Of a stretch of 64,000 nucleotides of DNA, positions 34,783 through 48,362 are shown piece by piece; positions within the stretch are counted from its first letter, which is position 1; each line of letters begins with the position of its first letter. The notes under the pieces are model-generated. The model saw only the letters and a list, made by a program, of their open reading frames with translations. It was not told the DNA's origin and searched no databases. The stretch is taken from assembly GCF_002865605.1 (NCBI RefSeq), contig NZ_CP025583.1, positions 1,034,501 through 1,098,500 on the forward strand, in the 5' to 3' direction. The stretch is from Paracoccus jeotgali. Its GTDB lineage: Bacteria > Pseudomonadota > Alphaproteobacteria > Rhodobacterales > Rhodobacteraceae. The translations under genes were made by a program, and so were the position numbers.

Positions 34783-35766
34783 TCAGGCGGTCGGCGCGGC
34801 GGCGGCGGGGGCGGGCATGGGGGTAGGGGCCATCATGGCGCGTTCCTTCAGCTTGCGGAAGGGGCCGGACATCTGCTCGAGCTTCGCCTCCCATTCCGGG
34901 TTCGGGCGCTGCCCGGCGGTGGTGCGGAAGAACACCTGCATCATGCAGGCGATGGCGAAGGGTTCCAGCAGCGCGGCCTTGACGCTCCACGCAAAGAGCA
35001 GCGCGAAGACGACGCCGCCCGCGGCCCAAGCGCCCGGCATCATCCAGATCAGAAGTGCGGCGGGCGCCAGCATCAGCAGGAACACGGCGAAGGAGAGCGC
35101 ATAGACGATCACCGCCAGCCAGGCCGCATTGCGCAGCATCGGGCGCCAGTTCTGGCCGTAAAGCACCAGCGCCTCGCGCGCCGACAGCCAAGCATTGTCG
35201 GATTTGGTGCGGATCGCGTGGGCGAGGATCACCTCGTCCACGAAGCCCACGGCGACGCGCAGAAAGGCCGACAGGATCGTCGCCAATTGCTGTGCGCCGG
35301 GGATCGGCAGCACCGTCAGCAGCCCGCGCACCAGCCCCGAGATGGCGCGGATCACGCCCTTGACCAGCTGATCCAGCACGAACAGCGCGCTGGCCTGCGG
35401 GAAGCGCTGTCGGACCTCGGCCTGCGCGTGCTGCACTTGGCTGCGGCCCTGCGGGATCGCCTCGCCGTCGATCAGCGCGACCAGCACAGCGATATGACCG
35501 GCCTTGACCAGATAGAGGATATATTCCCGCGCCCAATACAGAAACGCCCCGAAAAGGCCAAAGCCCGCGAAGCCGCCCCACATCGTCGCATTCGCGCGAA
35601 AGCCTTCATCCCCGAAGGCGCCGATGCCCCAGCCAAGGCCCACGCCCGCGCCGGTCGACAGGATATAGCCGAGCGTGATGCCGAAATAGACCGCCATCCG
35701 CAGCAGGATAAAGGGCAGGGTGCGTCCCATCAGCCCCAGCGATTGGCGAATACTGAAATCCCACAT
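34783..35766 (-). CDS. Polytopic membrane protein
   Basis: A 327-residue protein with about five to six hydrophobic segments (for example ILLRMAVYFGITLGYIL, FAGFGLFGAFLYWA, AAWLAVIVYALSFAVFLLML) and an Ala/Pro-rich tail. AAGGGACA precedes the ATG. Family unrecognised, though the layout resembles DUF4013-type membrane proteins. It is 26 bases upstream of the VWA gene, so the two probably act together at the envelope. Confidence 0.75.
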   Translation of the reverse strand: MWDFSIRQSLGLMGRTLPFILLRMAVYFGITLGYILSTGAGVGLGWGIGAFGDEGFRANATMWGGFAGFGLFGAFLYWAREYILYLVKAGHIAVLVALIDGEAIPQGRSQVQHAQAEVRQRFPQASALFVLDQLVKGVIRAISGLVRGLLTVLPIPGAQQLATILSAFLRVAVGFVDEVILAHAIRTKSDNAWLSAREALVLYGQNWRPMLRNAAWLAVIVYALSFAVFLLMLAPAALLIWMMPGAWAAGGVVFALLFAWSVKAALLEPFAIACMMQVFFRTTAGQRPNPEWEAKLEQMSGPFRKLKERAMMAPTPMPAPAAAAPTA

Positions 35767-35799
35767 GCTTTGTCCCTTGCCCGAATTGTGGCGGCCCGT

Positions 35800-36180
35800 T
35801 CAGGGCTCGCAGCTGCTGTTGCCATAGCGCAGGCTGCAGGCCCGCGCCGCGCAAGAGGCGATCTGCGGGTCGCGTTCCGCCTTGCGCAGATCCACCGTCT
35901 CGACCGCCGTGTAAGGAACCTGCACGGTCTGCATCACCGGCTCGCAGATCGTCGCCTCGCCCTCGGCCCGACATTCGGTCCGGCCGCTGGGACGCTGCTC
36001 GCTGCGTTCGCGGATGACGGTTTCGCGGGCGTAAACGGGCGGCATCTTCAGCATCCACTCGGCCTGGCAATGGGCGCGCTCGGCGCGGTATTCCGGCGTG
36101 CCGCAGCCGGCCAGCAGCGCCACGACCGCCAGCCCGGCCAGGGCGAGGCAGTCTTGGTGTGCAAGGCGGTCATGATTCAT
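35800..36180 (-). CDS. Putative lipoprotein
   Basis: A 126-residue protein whose N-terminal hydrophobic stretch ends in LLAGCGT, a good lipobox with lipidation at Cys26. The mature part is Cys-rich (five or more) and Arg-rich. No known family. It lies 33 bases upstream of the membrane protein gene and probably begins the same operon. Confidence 0.7.
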   Translation of the reverse strand: MNHDRLAHQDCLALAGLAVVALLAGCGTPEYRAERAHCQAEWMLKMPPVYARETVIRERSEQRPSGRTECRAEGEATICEPVMQTVQVPYTAVETVDLRKAERDPQIASCAARACSLRYGNSSCEP

Positions 36181-36282
36181 GCGGCGGTTGTCCCGGTGGT
36201 CGATTCGGGACGAGTCTGGCAGAACCGGCTGTGCCGCGCCCCCTTCGTTCGGACGGGGCGGGGGCAGAAAAGCCGGGGCGGC

Positions 36283-37161
36283 TCAGATCAGGATCAGGTC
36301 CAGAAAGCGCTGCTCGGCCACCGACAGATGCCGCTCGCGGTGGCGCAGGATGTGAAAGCGGCGCGGTGGCAGCTCGAAGGGCAGGCGGATCAGGCGCCCC
36401 GCATCCAGCAGATGCTGGACCACCAGCGTCGAGAGGATGGCCGCACCGCCGCCGGCTTCGATGGCGGCACGGACAGCCTCGTTCGACGGCAGCTCCAGCG
36501 TCGAGGGCAGATCGCCCAAGGCCAGCCCCGCGCTTTCCAGCAGGGTCTCCAGCGCCGCGCGGGTGGCCGAGCCCGGCTCTCGCAGCACCCATGCGCTGGC
36601 AGGCAGATCGGCGGCAGCGCGTGGCGGGTCGTGCCGCCAGGGGTGTTCGGGGCCGACGACAAGGGCCAGTTCGTCGCCGGGGATCGAGTGGACGGCAAGG
36701 CTGGGGTCGGCGATCTCGCCCTCGACAAAGCCCAGATCGACGCCCGCGTCATGGACGCGGCGGGCGACCTCGGCGGTGTTGTCGGCGATCAGGGTCAGCT
36801 CGATGCCCGGATAGGCGGCGCGGAACTGCTGCATCCGCTGCGGCAGCCAGTAATTCGCCACGGTCTGGCTGGCGGCCAGCCGCAGGCTGCCCCGGCGCAG
36901 GCCGGCCAGATCGGCCAGCAGCCGCTCGGCCTGTTCGGCGCGGGCCAGCACGGCGCGGGCCTCGTCCAGCAGAAGCCGCCCGGTCTGGGTCAGCACGATC
37001 CGCCGCCCGACCCGGTCGAACAGGCGGACGGCGTGGCGCTGTTCCAGCGCGGCGACGGCGGCGCTGACGGCGCTTTGGGTCAGGTTCAGCGCCGCCGCCG
37101 CCTGGGTCACATGCTCACGCTCGGCGACGGCGACAAAGATGCGAAGCTGCTCAAGGGTCAT
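36283..37161 (-). CDS. LysR family transcriptional regulator
   Basis: A 292-residue LysR regulator. [20 protein letters not shown] and [19 protein letters not shown] form the N-terminal winged helix-turn-helix; the effector domain follows ([23 protein letters not shown]). It resembles the CysB/CbbR-like YeiE group. Its start overlaps the YeiH stop by four bases (ATGA); YeiE genes elsewhere usually sit beside yeiH, so it probably controls that transporter. Confidence 0.88.
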   Translation of the reverse strand: MTLEQLRIFVAVAEREHVTQAAAALNLTQSAVSAAVAALEQRHAVRLFDRVGRRIVLTQTGRLLLDEARAVLARAEQAERLLADLAGLRRGSLRLAASQTVANYWLPQRMQQFRAAYPGIELTLIADNTAEVARRVHDAGVDLGFVEGEIADPSLAVHSIPGDELALVVGPEHPWRHDPPRAAADLPASAWVLREPGSATRAALETLLESAGLALGDLPSTLELPSNEAVRAAIEAGGGAAILSTLVVQHLLDAGRLIRLPFELPPRRFHILRHRERHLSVAEQRFLDLILI

Positions 37162-38243
37162 GCCAGCAGCGTTACCAGAGCGAGGCTGAAGGCCGAAACG
37201 AAAACCCACGCCCCGGCCCCCAGCAGGGCCGGGCGCAGTCCGGCGGCGGTCAGATTGCGGATGTCGGTTTCCAGCCCCATCGCGGCCAGCGCGGTGGCCA
37301 GCAGGAACTGCGTCGCAGCGGTGGTCGCGGGCTCGGTCGCGGCCGGCACCCAGCCGGTGCTGGCCAGCAGGACCATCCCCACGAAGCCCAGAACGAACCA
37401 CGGGATCGGCGCGGCGGTGGTCGCGGCCGGTCCGCCCTTGCGGCGCATCCGGCGCGCGGCGGCATAGCCGAGCGCCAGCACCATCGGCGCCAGCATCATC
37501 ACCCGCGTCAGCTTGGCGATGGTGCCGAACTCGCCCGCCTCGGCGCCGCGGGCATAGGCGGCGGCCACGACCTGCGCGACCTCGTGGATCGAGGCGCCGG
37601 TCCACAGCCCATAGCCCTGCGCCCCCATCCCCATCGCGCCCCCGGCCAGCGGCATCAGCACCATCGACAGCGAGCCGAAGACGGTGACGCAGGCGACCGC
37701 ATAGGCCACGTCTTCATCGCTGGCGCGGGTCACGGTTTTGGTGGCGATCACCGCCGAGGCGCCGCAGATCGAACTGCCAGCGGCGATCAGCTGCGTCAGC
37801 CCCGGCGCGACGCCCAAACGGCGGCCGAGCCAGGTGGTGAAGGCAAAGGTGCCCAGCAGGGTCGCCAGGATGATCGCGACGCCCGTCCCGCCGACCGCCA
37901 GCACCTGCTGCACGGTCAGTTGCAGCCCCAGCAGCACGATGCCCGCGCGCAGGACCGGGCGCATGGCGAACCCGACGCCGTCGCGGGCGGCGGCAGGGGT
38001 GCCGATCAGGTTGTGGAAGGCCAGGCCCAGCAGGATGGCGAGGATCAGCGGGCTGAACATCCCCAGCCCCGGCAGGCGATGCAGCCCGAAGGCCGCGCCC
38101 GCGATCAGCGCCGCCAGCAGCAGCCCCGGCAGCTTGCCCGAGCATAGCCGCCTTGCCAGCGCGCCCGAGGCGAGACCCGCGCCCTTGCCGCCACCGGACC
38201 GATTTCCGTCCTGAAACTCGCTATAGGCCATCATCGTCTCCAC
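37158..38243 (-). CDS. YeiH family putative sulfate exporter
   Basis: About 361 residues with about ten membrane helices; [20 protein letters not shown] and [15 protein letters not shown] are signatures of the UPF0324/YeiH family. The start may be Met1, Met4 or Met5. Members are annotated as putative sulfate exporters (some linked to sulfonate breakdown such as taurine or sulfoacetate) but the substrate is unproven. Operon with the LysR gene. Confidence 0.87.
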   Translation of the reverse strand: METMMAYSEFQDGNRSGGGKGAGLASGALARRLCSGKLPGLLLAALIAGAAFGLHRLPGLGMFSPLILAILLGLAFHNLIGTPAAARDGVGFAMRPVLRAGIVLLGLQLTVQQVLAVGGTGVAIILATLLGTFAFTTWLGRRLGVAPGLTQLIAAGSSICGASAVIATKTVTRASDEDVAYAVACVTVFGSLSMVLMPLAGGAMGMGAQGYGLWTGASIHEVAQVVAAAYARGAEAGEFGTIAKLTRVMMLAPMVLALGYAAARRMRRKGGPAATTAAPIPWFVLGFVGMVLLASTGWVPAATEPATTAATQFLLATALAAMGLETDIRNLTAAGLRPALLGAGAWVFVSAFSLALVTLLA

Positions 38244-38351
38244 AATCCTGTTGCAGACGAGATAGTTTCCCGGCGCCGATCATTCCAACGGATTAAACTG
38301 GTCCGAATGATCGCGAAAAGCGAATGGTCCGTCGCAGCACCGGATCAGCGA

Positions 38352-40319
<1,968 letters not shown>

Positions 40320-40436
40320 CTGCTGCCTGCCGTGATTTTGCATGATTGGGCGCGCTTATCTCACATCGCAGGCGGTTGGGGCAAGGCTTTGCGGTGGCGC
40401 GGGTCCGTGACCACTAGGATTGGACGCCGCGCCGCC

Positions 40437-41096
40437 CTATTCCGGTTCGGACAGCCGCGCCTGCCACATCTTCTGGAAACCGGGCCGGCCCTGCGCGTCG
40501 ACCAGCCACTGCCCGATCGCCGGGAACTGTTCCATCAGCGGGCCATAGCCTTGGGCATAGCGGATCGTCTCGGCCATGGCGATATCGGCCACGGTAAAGC
40601 GGTTGCCGACCAGATAGCCGTGGCGGGCCAGTTGATCCTCGACCACGCGCAGGGGACGGATCAGGCGTTCGGCGGCATTGGCGACAAGGGCCTGATCCTC
40701 GCCCGACTGCGCCTGACCCCGGCCATGCAGGAACAGCAGCGTCAGCGCGTCGGGTTCGATCGAGGTGGCGGCCTGAAAACACCATTGCAGCATCAGGGCG
40801 TCCTCCTCGGGCGAGGCGGGGCCAAGCGGCGCGGCGTGCTTGCGCGCCAGATACAGCAGGATCGCATAGGATTCCGACAGCACCAGCCCGTCATCCTCGA
40901 TCACCGGAATGGCGCCGCCGGGCGACAGCTTGCGGAACGAGGCCGAGTGCGTGTTCAGCGGCGCATCGGCGGCGTCGGGGTCGGGCAGGCGATAGGCTTG
41001 GATGACCGGGTGCTGCCGGAAGGGCAGGCCGATCTCGTGACACAGCCAGATGATGCGCGAGGCGCGCGAACGGGTGACGCCGTGGATGGTCAGCAT
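40437..41096 (-). CDS. Glutathione S-transferase family protein
   Basis: A 219-residue GST with a thioredoxin-fold N-terminus (MLTIHGVTRSRASRIIWLC), the cis-Pro and Ser glutathione-binding segment GAIPVIEDDGLVLSESYAIL, and the helical C-terminal domain with GNRFTVADIAMAETI. The catalytic position near residue 10 is Ser. Physiological substrate unknown. Confidence 0.88.
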   Translation of the reverse strand: MLTIHGVTRSRASRIIWLCHEIGLPFRQHPVIQAYRLPDPDAADAPLNTHSASFRKLSPGGAIPVIEDDGLVLSESYAILLYLARKHAAPLGPASPEEDALMLQWCFQAATSIEPDALTLLFLHGRGQAQSGEDQALVANAAERLIRPLRVVEDQLARHGYLVGNRFTVADIAMAETIRYAQGYGPLMEQFPAIGQWLVDAQGRPGFQKMWQARLSEPE

Positions 41097-41148
41097 AGGG
41101 GTTCCGCCTTGGTTGGTTCAGTGTCACATCAAAGGGGTGGCGCGGGGG

Positions 41149-42210
41149 TCAGGTCCAGTCATCGACCCCGGTGCCGGTCAGTTCCGATAGATTCGCCAGC
41201 CCGTGCCGCGCCGCCATCTGGTCCAGATCGCGCGCGATCCGGGCCGCCAGCGACAGCCCGTCATAGATCAGCGCTGAATAAAGCTGCACCGCCGACGCAC
41301 CCGCCCGCAGCTTTTGCCACGCATCCTCGGCCGAGGCGATGCCGCCCACGCCGATCAGGGGGATCTGCCCGTCCGTCAGCCGATAAAGCCGCGCCAGCAC
41401 CCGGGTCGAGGGGATCATCAACGGCCGCCCCGACAGCCCGCCCGCCTGATCGCGGTCGGGGCTGGCCAGCCCGTCGCGCGACAGGGTGGTGTTGGTGGCG
41501 ATGATGGCGTCGATGCCGACGGCCACGGCGACCTCGGCCACGGCGGCAAGCCCCGCCTCGTCCAGATCCGGGGCGATCTTCAGAAAGACCGGGCGCCGCT
41601 CGGGCAGGGCGTCGCGGGCCGCCAGCACGCCCTGCAGCAGCGCCTGCAATGCCTCGGCGCCCTGCAGGTCGCGCAGCCGCTCGGTGTTGGGGGACGAGAC
41701 GTTGACGGTCAGGAAATCGGCGGGAAGCCCGGCCACGCGCACCACCTCGGCAAAATCGGCGGCGCGGTCGGTGCTGTCCTTGTTGGCGCCGATGTTCAGC
41801 CCCACCGGTATCCCCGCCGGACGCGCCGCCAGCCGCGCCGCAATGGCCGCCGCGCCGTCATTGTTGAAGCCGAAGCGGTTGATGATCGCGCGGTCGGGGG
41901 TCAGCCGGAACAGGCGGGGTTTCGGGTTGCCGGGCTGCGGCCGGGGCGTCGCTGCGCCACATTCGACAAAGCCAAAGCCCGCCCGCATCAGCGCCGCCAC
42001 CGCCCGCGCATTCTTGTCAAAGCCCGCCGCCAGCCCGACCGGGTTCGGCATCTCGATCCCCGCCAGCCGCAGCCGCAACCGGGCCGAGGTCACCGGCGCA
42101 CCGGCCAGCGGCACGACACCCGCCGCCAGCGCCTTCAGCGACAGGTCATGCGCGGTCTCGGGCGGCAGGCGGTGCAGCGCGCGCAGGCCCAGCCGCTCGA
42201 CCGGGGTCAC
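41149..42210 (-). CDS. pyrD: Dihydroorotate dehydrogenase (quinone), class 2
   Basis: A 353-residue FMN enzyme of pyrimidine synthesis that oxidises dihydroorotate with quinone. The GTG at 42210 overlaps the upstream stop by four bases (GTGA). The N-terminal helix [19 protein letters not shown] (membrane-binding), the [13 protein letters not shown] segment, NVSSPNT with the catalytic Ser, and [20 protein letters not shown] phosphate-binding end show class 2. Confidence 0.92.
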   Translation of the reverse strand: MTPVERLGLRALHRLPPETAHDLSLKALAAGVVPLAGAPVTSARLRLRLAGIEMPNPVGLAAGFDKNARAVAALMRAGFGFVECGAATPRPQPGNPKPRLFRLTPDRAIINRFGFNNDGAAAIAARLAARPAGIPVGLNIGANKDSTDRAADFAEVVRVAGLPADFLTVNVSSPNTERLRDLQGAEALQALLQGVLAARDALPERRPVFLKIAPDLDEAGLAAVAEVAVAVGIDAIIATNTTLSRDGLASPDRDQAGGLSGRPLMIPSTRVLARLYRLTDGQIPLIGVGGIASAEDAWQKLRAGASAVQLYSALIYDGLSLAARIARDLDQMAARHGLANLSELTGTGVDDWT

Positions 42211-42542
42211 GCCAGATCCCCCAGATCGAAACCCTGCGCCCCGCGCGTCAGCGGCCGCGACCACGCGATGTCCGACAGCCGCAGCCGCCGGTAGAGATGC
42301 GGAAACAGCATCCCACCCCGCGACGGCTCGTGGCGCAGCGCCTCGCCCAGATCCTGCGCCTCGCAGGCCAGCAGATGCAGCCCGTCCTCATCCGCGAAAT
42401 GCTTGTCCAGCGTGCCGCGCAGCGTCTCGGCGGTCGAGAAATGGATATAGCCATCGGCCAGATCGACAGGGGCGCCGGCCGTCTCGCCGTCGCGCTGGAA
42501 CTGTTGCCATTCGGGGTCGCGCAGGACTTTATAGATCAACAT
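42207..42542 (-). CDS. DUF952 domain protein
   Basis: A 111-residue protein starting at [15 protein letters not shown] (42542). The [11 protein letters not shown] motif and [17 protein letters not shown] end are typical of the DUF952 family, which is similar in fold to glutathione-transfer or ADP-ribosyl enzymes but unstudied. It is translationally coupled to pyrD. Confidence 0.87.
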   Translation of the reverse strand: MLIYKVLRDPEWQQFQRDGETAGAPVDLADGYIHFSTAETLRGTLDKHFADEDGLHLLACEAQDLGEALRHEPSRGGMLFPHLYRRLRLSDIAWSRPLTRGAQGFDLGDLA

Positions 42543-42705
42543 GGGACGTGTTTCCGCGCTTGCAGCCCTGCGGTCAAGCCGGTTCGACCGGCAGCGACGC
42601 GCCCCGCCCGCCCCGACCTCGCCGCATCGGCATTTGACGCAAGCCCCGCGACTTGCCAAGCTGACCCGGTCCCCGCGCCTGTCGCATCCAGAAACGGAGC
42701 TTTCG

Positions 42706-44478
42706 ATGATCAGAACCCGCCTTCTTGCCTCGGTCGCCGTGCTGGCGCTTGGTCCTGCCATGGCGCAGGCCGAATCGGTGCTGCACATCCTGCACACGAA
42801 TGATTTTCACAGCCGCGTCGAATCGATCAACAAGTTCGATTCCAGCTGCGATCACGAGGCCGAAGAGGCCGGCGAATGCGCCGGCGGCACCGCGCGTCTG
42901 GCGACCAAGCTGGCCGAGCTGCGCCAGCAATTCGAGGCGGCGGGCGAGCCCTATCTGCTGCTGGACGCGGGCGACCAGTTCCAGGGCAGCCTGTTCTATA
43001 CCACCTACAAGGGCGAAGACACGGCCGAGTTCATGAACCAGCTTGGCTATGACGCGATGGTGGTGGGCAACCACGAATTCGACGACGGGCCGATGGTGCT
43101 GTCCAAGCTGATCGACAATTTGAACTTTCCCGTCGTGTCCGCCAACCTAGATGTCAGCCAGGACAACGAGCTGAACGGCAAGCTGGAAAAATCCGTGGTG
43201 CTGGAGCGCGGCGGCGAGAAGGTCGGGATCATCGGCCTGACCGCGACCGACACCGACGAGACCAGCTCGCCCGGCAAATCGGTGATCTTTCAGGACGATG
43301 CCGAGGCGCTGGCAGCCGAGGTCGAGCGCCTGACCGACGAGGGCGTGAACCGCATCATCGCGCTGACCCATATCGGTCTGCCCCGCGATCTGGAGTTGGC
43401 GGAATCGGTGCCCGGCGTCGATCTGTTCGTGGGCGGCCACACCCACACGCCGCTGGGCGAGGGGGTCGAGGGCTCGCAGGGCGATTACCCGACCATGTCG
43501 GGCGAGGTGCCGGTGGTGCAGGCAGGCTCTTACGGGCGCTATCTGGGCCATGTGACGCTGACCTTCGACGATGACGGCAATGTGACCTCGGTCGAAGGTG
43601 CGCCGATCCTGCTCGACGCCTCGGTGACGCCCGATCCCGACATCCTCGCGCGGGTCAAGGAACTCGCCGGGCCGATCAATGAGCTAAAGACGAAGATCGT
43701 GGCCGAAACCGCCGCCCCCATCGGCGCCGAGCGGACCGATTGCCGGGCGCGGGAATGTGCGATGGGCACCCTTGTCGCCGACGCCATGCTGGACCGGGTG
43801 AAGGATCAGGGCATCGACATCGCAATCCAGAACGGCGGCGGCTTGCGGGCCGGGATCGACGCCGGGCCGATCTCGATGGGCGAGATCATCGCCGTGCTGC
43901 CGTTCCAGAACACGCTCGCCACCTTCCGGCTGAAAGGCGCCGACGTGGTCGCTGCGCTGGAAAACGGCGCCAGCGAGATCGAGGACGGCGCGGGGCGCTT
44001 TGCGCAGGTCGCGGGGCTGAAATACACCGTCGATCCGTCGGCCGAACCCGGTCAGCGCATCAGCGAGGTGCTGGTGATGAAGGATGGCGACTGGAAGCCG
44101 ATCGAGCCGGGCACGGAATATGGCGTTGTGACCAACAACTACATGCGCAATGGCGGCGACGGCTATGCGGTCTTTGCCGAAAAGGGCAGCCAGGCATATG
44201 ATTTCGGGCCGGATCTGGCGGATGTGCTGGCCGAGTATATCGTGGCCCAGGGTGCCGAGTTCGTGGCCGAAACCGACGGGCGGATCACCGTGAAGGGCGA
44301 GGCGGGCGACGCCGAGGCAGGCGACGCTGCGGCAGGTGAGGCCGAGGCTGGCGCAGTGGATGCGGCTGGTGAAACCGACAGCAAGGCTGCCGATGCGCCG
44401 ACCGAGGCTGACGCAGCCCCGGCTGCCGACGCAGAACCCGCCACCGACGCAGCCGAACCGGCCCCGGCCGCGCAGTAA
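42706..44478 (+). CDS. Secreted 5'-nucleotidase (UshA-like)
   Basis: A 590-residue periplasmic metallophosphatase. The ATG at 42706 starts a signal peptide ([20 protein letters not shown]). The metal-binding motifs [27 protein letters not shown] and VGGHTHTPL lead into the C-terminal nucleotide-binding domain ([20 protein letters not shown]). A 65-residue Ala/Glu-rich low-complexity tail closes the protein. It probably degrades nucleotides or sugar nucleotides for phosphate and nucleoside salvage. Confidence 0.9.
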   Translation: MIRTRLLASVAVLALGPAMAQAESVLHILHTNDFHSRVESINKFDSSCDHEAEEAGECAGGTARLATKLAELRQQFEAAGEPYLLLDAGDQFQGSLFYTTYKGEDTAEFMNQLGYDAMVVGNHEFDDGPMVLSKLIDNLNFPVVSANLDVSQDNELNGKLEKSVVLERGGEKVGIIGLTATDTDETSSPGKSVIFQDDAEALAAEVERLTDEGVNRIIALTHIGLPRDLELAESVPGVDLFVGGHTHTPLGEGVEGSQGDYPTMSGEVPVVQAGSYGRYLGHVTLTFDDDGNVTSVEGAPILLDASVTPDPDILARVKELAGPINELKTKIVAETAAPIGAERTDCRARECAMGTLVADAMLDRVKDQGIDIAIQNGGGLRAGIDAGPISMGEIIAVLPFQNTLATFRLKGADVVAALENGASEIEDGAGRFAQVAGLKYTVDPSAEPGQRISEVLVMKDGDWKPIEPGTEYGVVTNNYMRNGGDGYAVFAEKGSQAYDFGPDLADVLAEYIVAQGAEFVAETDGRITVKGEAGDAEAGDAAAGEAEAGAVDAAGETDSKAADAPTEADAAPAADAEPATDAAEPAPAAQ

Positions 44479-44594
44479 CGGCCCCTGCCGCGGTTTCCGG
44501 CCGGCGCGGGCTGGCCGGAAGCGGCGCAGGGGACAGGCAGCGGTTGTCGGCATCGCGGCAAAGGACTATCTGTCAGGCCAGAAAAGAGGTCCCC

Positions 44595-45731
44595 ATGTCG
44601 ATCAACCCCATCCGCCCCTGGCGCAACATCGAACGCCGCCGCTCGCGGCAGATCATGGTCGGAACCGTCCCGGTCGGGGGCGACGCGCCGATCAGCGTCC
44701 AGACCATGACCAACACCGACAGCTCGGACGTGTCGGCCACGCTGGCGCAGATCATCGCGGCGGCGGATGCGGGCGCGGATATCGTGCGCGTCTCGACGCC
44801 GGATCAGTCTTCGACCCGGGCGCTGCGCGAGATCTGCCGGGAAAGCCCGGTGCCGATCGTGGCCGACATCCATTTCCACTACAAACGCGCGCTCGAAGCC
44901 GCCGAGGCGGGCGCGGCCTGCCTGCGCATCAACCCCGGCAATATCGGCGATTCCGCCCGCGTGGCCGAGGTGGTGCGCGCCGCGCGCGATCACGGCTGCT
45001 CGATCCGCATCGGGGTCAATGCCGGCAGTCTGGAAAAGCACCTGCTAGAGAAATATGGCGAGCCGTGCCCGGACGCCATGGTCGAAAGCGGGCTCGATCA
45101 CATCAAGCTGTTGCAGGACCACGATTTCCACGAATTCAAGATCAGCGTGAAGGCGTCGGACGTCTTCCTCGCCGCTGCCGCCTATCAGCAATTGGCCGAG
45201 GCGACCGACGCGCCCATCCATCTGGGCATCACCGAGGCCGGCGGCCTGCGCGGCGGGACGGTGAAATCCTCGGTCGGGCTGGGCAATCTGCTCTGGGCCG
45301 GGATCGGAGACACGATCCGCGTCAGCCTGTCCGCCGATCCGGTCGAAGAGGTCAAGGTCGGCTTCGAGATCCTGAAATCGCTAGGCCTGCGGACGCGGGG
45401 CGTTCAGGTGATCTCGTGCCCGTCCTGCGCGCGGCAGGGCTTCGACGTGATCAAGACGGTCGAGATCCTGGAACAGCGGCTCGAGCACATCAAGACGCCG
45501 ATCAGCCTGTCCATCATCGGCTGCGTCGTCAACGGCCCGGGCGAGGCGCTGCTGACCGATATCGGCTTCACCGGCGGCGGGGCAGGGTCGGGCATGGTCT
45601 ATCTGGCCGGTCGTCAGGACCACAAGACCAGCAACGAAGGCATGATCGACCATATCGTCGAACTGGTCGAGGAACGCGCCGCCCGGATCGAGGCCGAAGC
45701 CGCCGCGGCTGCGACCGACGCAGCGGAGTAG
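44595..45731 (+). CDS. ispG: IspG, HMBPP synthase
   Basis: A 378-residue iron-sulfur enzyme converting MEcPP to HMBPP in the non-mevalonate isoprenoid pathway. The first ATG with an AAGAGGT site is 44595. The conserved cysteines are in [12 protein letters not shown] and [11 protein letters not shown]-terminal TIM-barrel features include [11 protein letters not shown] and NPGNIGD. The C-terminal end is extended by an Ala-rich tail. Confidence 0.95.
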   Translation: MSINPIRPWRNIERRRSRQIMVGTVPVGGDAPISVQTMTNTDSSDVSATLAQIIAAADAGADIVRVSTPDQSSTRALREICRESPVPIVADIHFHYKRALEAAEAGAACLRINPGNIGDSARVAEVVRAARDHGCSIRIGVNAGSLEKHLLEKYGEPCPDAMVESGLDHIKLLQDHDFHEFKISVKASDVFLAAAAYQQLAEATDAPIHLGITEAGGLRGGTVKSSVGLGNLLWAGIGDTIRVSLSADPVEEVKVGFEILKSLGLRTRGVQVISCPSCARQGFDVIKTVEILEQRLEHIKTPISLSIIGCVVNGPGEALLTDIGFTGGGAGSGMVYLAGRQDHKTSNEGMIDHIVELVEERAARIEAEAAAAATDAAE

Positions 45732-45776
45732 GCTGGCGCCCGGCCCGCCACTGGCGGGCCAAGGTGCTGTCACGCC

Positions 45777-46742
45777 TCAGCGGATCGGGTTGCGATATAT
45801 CATCCGGCGGACCGATCCGGTCTTCGAACGCATGAGGATCGTTTCCGTCTCGAGGAACTTCGGCTCGCGCCGCACCCCGCGCACGATCGAGCCGTTGGTG
45901 ACGCCGGTGGCCGAAAAGATCACATCCGCCGTCACCATCTCGTCGCGCGCATAGATGCGGTTCAGATCGGTGATGCCGGCCTTGGCGGCGCGGCCGCGCT
46001 CGTCATCGTTGCGAAACAACAGCCGGCCCCAGATCTGCCCGCCCATGCATTTCAGCGCACTCGCCGCCAGCACGCCCTCGGGCGCCCCGCCAGAGCCCAT
46101 ATACATGTCGATCCCGGTCAGTTCGGGTTCGGCGCAATGCATGACGCCCGCCACATCGCCATCGGTGATCAGCCGGATCGCGGCGCCGGTCGCGCGGACC
46201 TCGGCGATCAGATCCTCGTGCCGGGGGCGTTCGAGGATGCAGACGGTGATGTCCGAGGTCTTGACCCCTCCCGCCTTGGCCAGCGCCTCGACCCGCTCGG
46301 TCGGGCTCATTTCCAGGCTGACCACGTCACGCTCGTAACCCGGACCCACCGCCAGCTTGTCCATATAGACGTCGGGCGCGTGCAGCAGCGTGCCGCGCGG
46401 GGCCATGGCGATGACGGTCAGCGCGTTGGGCATGTCCTTGGCGGTCAGGGTCGTCCCTTCCAGCGGGTCCAGCGCGATGTCGACCTCGGGGCCGTTGCCG
46501 GTGCCGACCTCTTCGCCGATAAACAGCATCGGCGCCTCGTCCCGCTCGCCCTCGCCGATGACGACGACGCCCTTGATGTCCAGCATGTTCAACTGATCGC
46601 GCATGGCGTTCACGGCGGCCTGATCGGCGGCCTTTTCATCGCCGCGGCCGATCAGCAGTGCCGAGGCATGCGCCGCAGCCTCGGACACGCGGGCCAGACC
46701 GAGCGACAGCATGCGGTCGTTGAAATCCTTGGGGGCGGGCAT
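45777..46742 (-). CDS. glpX: Class II fructose-1,6-bisphosphatase
   Basis: A 321-residue GlpX-type phosphatase of gluconeogenesis. The second ATG (46742) is chosen because CAGGAG lies six bases upstream. Active-site elements GEGERDEAPMLFIGE and DPLEGTTLTAKDMP, and the GSGGAPEGVLAA substrate loop, are present. It is divergent from cysS. Confidence 0.93.
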   Translation of the reverse strand: MPAPKDFNDRMLSLGLARVSEAAAHASALLIGRGDEKAADQAAVNAMRDQLNMLDIKGVVVIGEGERDEAPMLFIGEEVGTGNGPEVDIALDPLEGTTLTAKDMPNALTVIAMAPRGTLLHAPDVYMDKLAVGPGYERDVVSLEMSPTERVEALAKAGGVKTSDITVCILERPRHEDLIAEVRATGAAIRLITDGDVAGVMHCAEPELTGIDMYMGSGGAPEGVLAASALKCMGGQIWGRLLFRNDDERGRAAKAGITDLNRIYARDEMVTADVIFSATGVTNGSIVRGVRREPKFLETETILMRSKTGSVRRMIYRNPIR

Positions 46743-46952
46743 GGGCGACTCCTGCAAATGATGTTGGCGCTTCCTTAGGGGGCCGGCGGAAAGGCCACAA
46801 GCCTGAGTGCGCTAACGGCGGGCTTGGCAGCACGCGGCAGATGCGCTAATCGGGTCGCCATGTTCGCCGCACCGACCGCAATCATCTGCATTCACCGCTG
46901 ACGCATTCATGCGGGGCAAGGTGCTTTCTGCCGGTCCCCGCCAGGGGGACCA

Positions 46953-48362
46953 ATGGCCCAGATCAGGCTGACCAACTCGCGCACCCGCACCAAGCAGGAT
47001 TTCACCCCCATCGATCCCGGCAATGTCCGGGTCTATGCCTGCGGCCCCACGGTCTATGACCGCGCCCATCTGGGCAATGCGCGTCCGGTGGTGGTCTTCG
47101 ATGTGCTGTTCCGGCTGCTTCGGCATGTTTATGGTGCAGACGCGGTGACTTACGTCCGGAACTTCACCGATGTCGATGACAAGATCAATGCCCGCGCAGC
47201 CCAGACCGGCCGCCCGATCCGCGAGATCACCGAAGAGACCATCGGCTGGTATCATCAGGACATGGACGCTCTGGGCGCCCTGCGCCCGACGCATGAGCCG
47301 CGCGCGACCGATTACATCGCCCAGATGATCGCCATGATCGAGACCCTGATCGCGCAGGGCCAGGCCTACGCAGCCGAGGGCCATGTCCTGTTCGAGGTCC
47401 GCAAGTTCCCTGATTACGGCCAGCTTTCCGGCCGCTCGCTGGACGACATGATCGCCGGCGCGCGGGTCGAGGTAGCGCCCTTCAAGCGTGATCCGATGGA
47501 TTTCGTGCTGTGGAAACCGTCGACGGGCGATCAGCCCGGCTGGGACAGCCCCTGGGGCCGCGGCCGCCCCGGCTGGCATATCGAGTGCAGCGCCATGTCG
47601 GCCGAGCTGCTGGGCGAGGTCTTCGACATCCACGCCGGCGGCATCGACCTGCAATTCCCCCATCACGAGAACGAAATCGCCCAGAGCCGCTGCGCCCACG
47701 ACACCGAGGTCATGGCGAATGTCTGGCTGCATAACGAGATGCTGCTGGTCGAAGGCCGCAAAATGTCGAAATCGCTGGGCAATTTCTTCACCGTCCGCGA
47801 CCTGCTGGATCAGGGCATCCCCGGCGAGGTGATCCGCTATGTGCTGCTGATGACGCATTACCGCAAGCCGATGGACTGGACCCAGGACAAGCTGCGCGAG
47901 GCGACGAGGACGCTGGATTCCCTCTACGAGGCGGTGGGCGAGGTGGCGCTGGACGACTCTGCTCCGGTCGATGAGGCTGTGGTCGAGGCGCTGGCCGACG
48001 ATCTGAACAGTTCCGCCGCGCTGCACGCGCTGATCCGGCTGGCCGAGGCGATCAAGCCCGCCGACGATTCTGCCAGCGGCGAACGGGCGATGCTGAAGCG
48101 CTCGGCCGATCTGCTGGGGCTTCTGCCCATGACGGCCTCGGAATGGCGCAAGCTGCGGGCGGGGCATGTCGATCTGGAAGCGCTTGCCGAGCGGATGCGG
48201 GCCCTGCGCGAGGCGGCGAAGCAGAGCAAGGATTTCTCGCAGGTCGATGCCTTCAGATCCGCTCTGGTCGCGGCGGGGGTCGAGGTCCGCATGTCCCCGG
48301 GGGGCATCGAACTGATGCCCGGCCCGTCAATGGATGCTGACAAGCTGGGGGCGCTGACATGA
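46953..48362 (+). CDS. cysS: Cysteinyl-tRNA synthetase
   Basis: A 469-residue class I synthetase. [13 protein letters not shown] is the HIGH-type motif with the first zinc Cys just before it (YACGPT), HIECSAMS and [15 protein letters not shown] give other zinc ligands, and RKMSKSLGN is the KMSKS loop. AGGGGGA precedes the ATG. It overlaps cimA by four bases. Confidence 0.95.
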   Translation: MAQIRLTNSRTRTKQDFTPIDPGNVRVYACGPTVYDRAHLGNARPVVVFDVLFRLLRHVYGADAVTYVRNFTDVDDKINARAAQTGRPIREITEETIGWYHQDMDALGALRPTHEPRATDYIAQMIAMIETLIAQGQAYAAEGHVLFEVRKFPDYGQLSGRSLDDMIAGARVEVAPFKRDPMDFVLWKPSTGDQPGWDSPWGRGRPGWHIECSAMSAELLGEVFDIHAGGIDLQFPHHENEIAQSRCAHDTEVMANVWLHNEMLLVEGRKMSKSLGNFFTVRDLLDQGIPGEVIRYVLLMTHYRKPMDWTQDKLREATRTLDSLYEAVGEVALDDSAPVDEAVVEALADDLNSSAALHALIRLAEAIKPADDSASGERAMLKRSADLLGLLPMTASEWRKLRAGHVDLEALAERMRALREAAKQSKDFSQVDAFRSALVAAGVEVRMSPGGIELMPGPSMDADKLGALT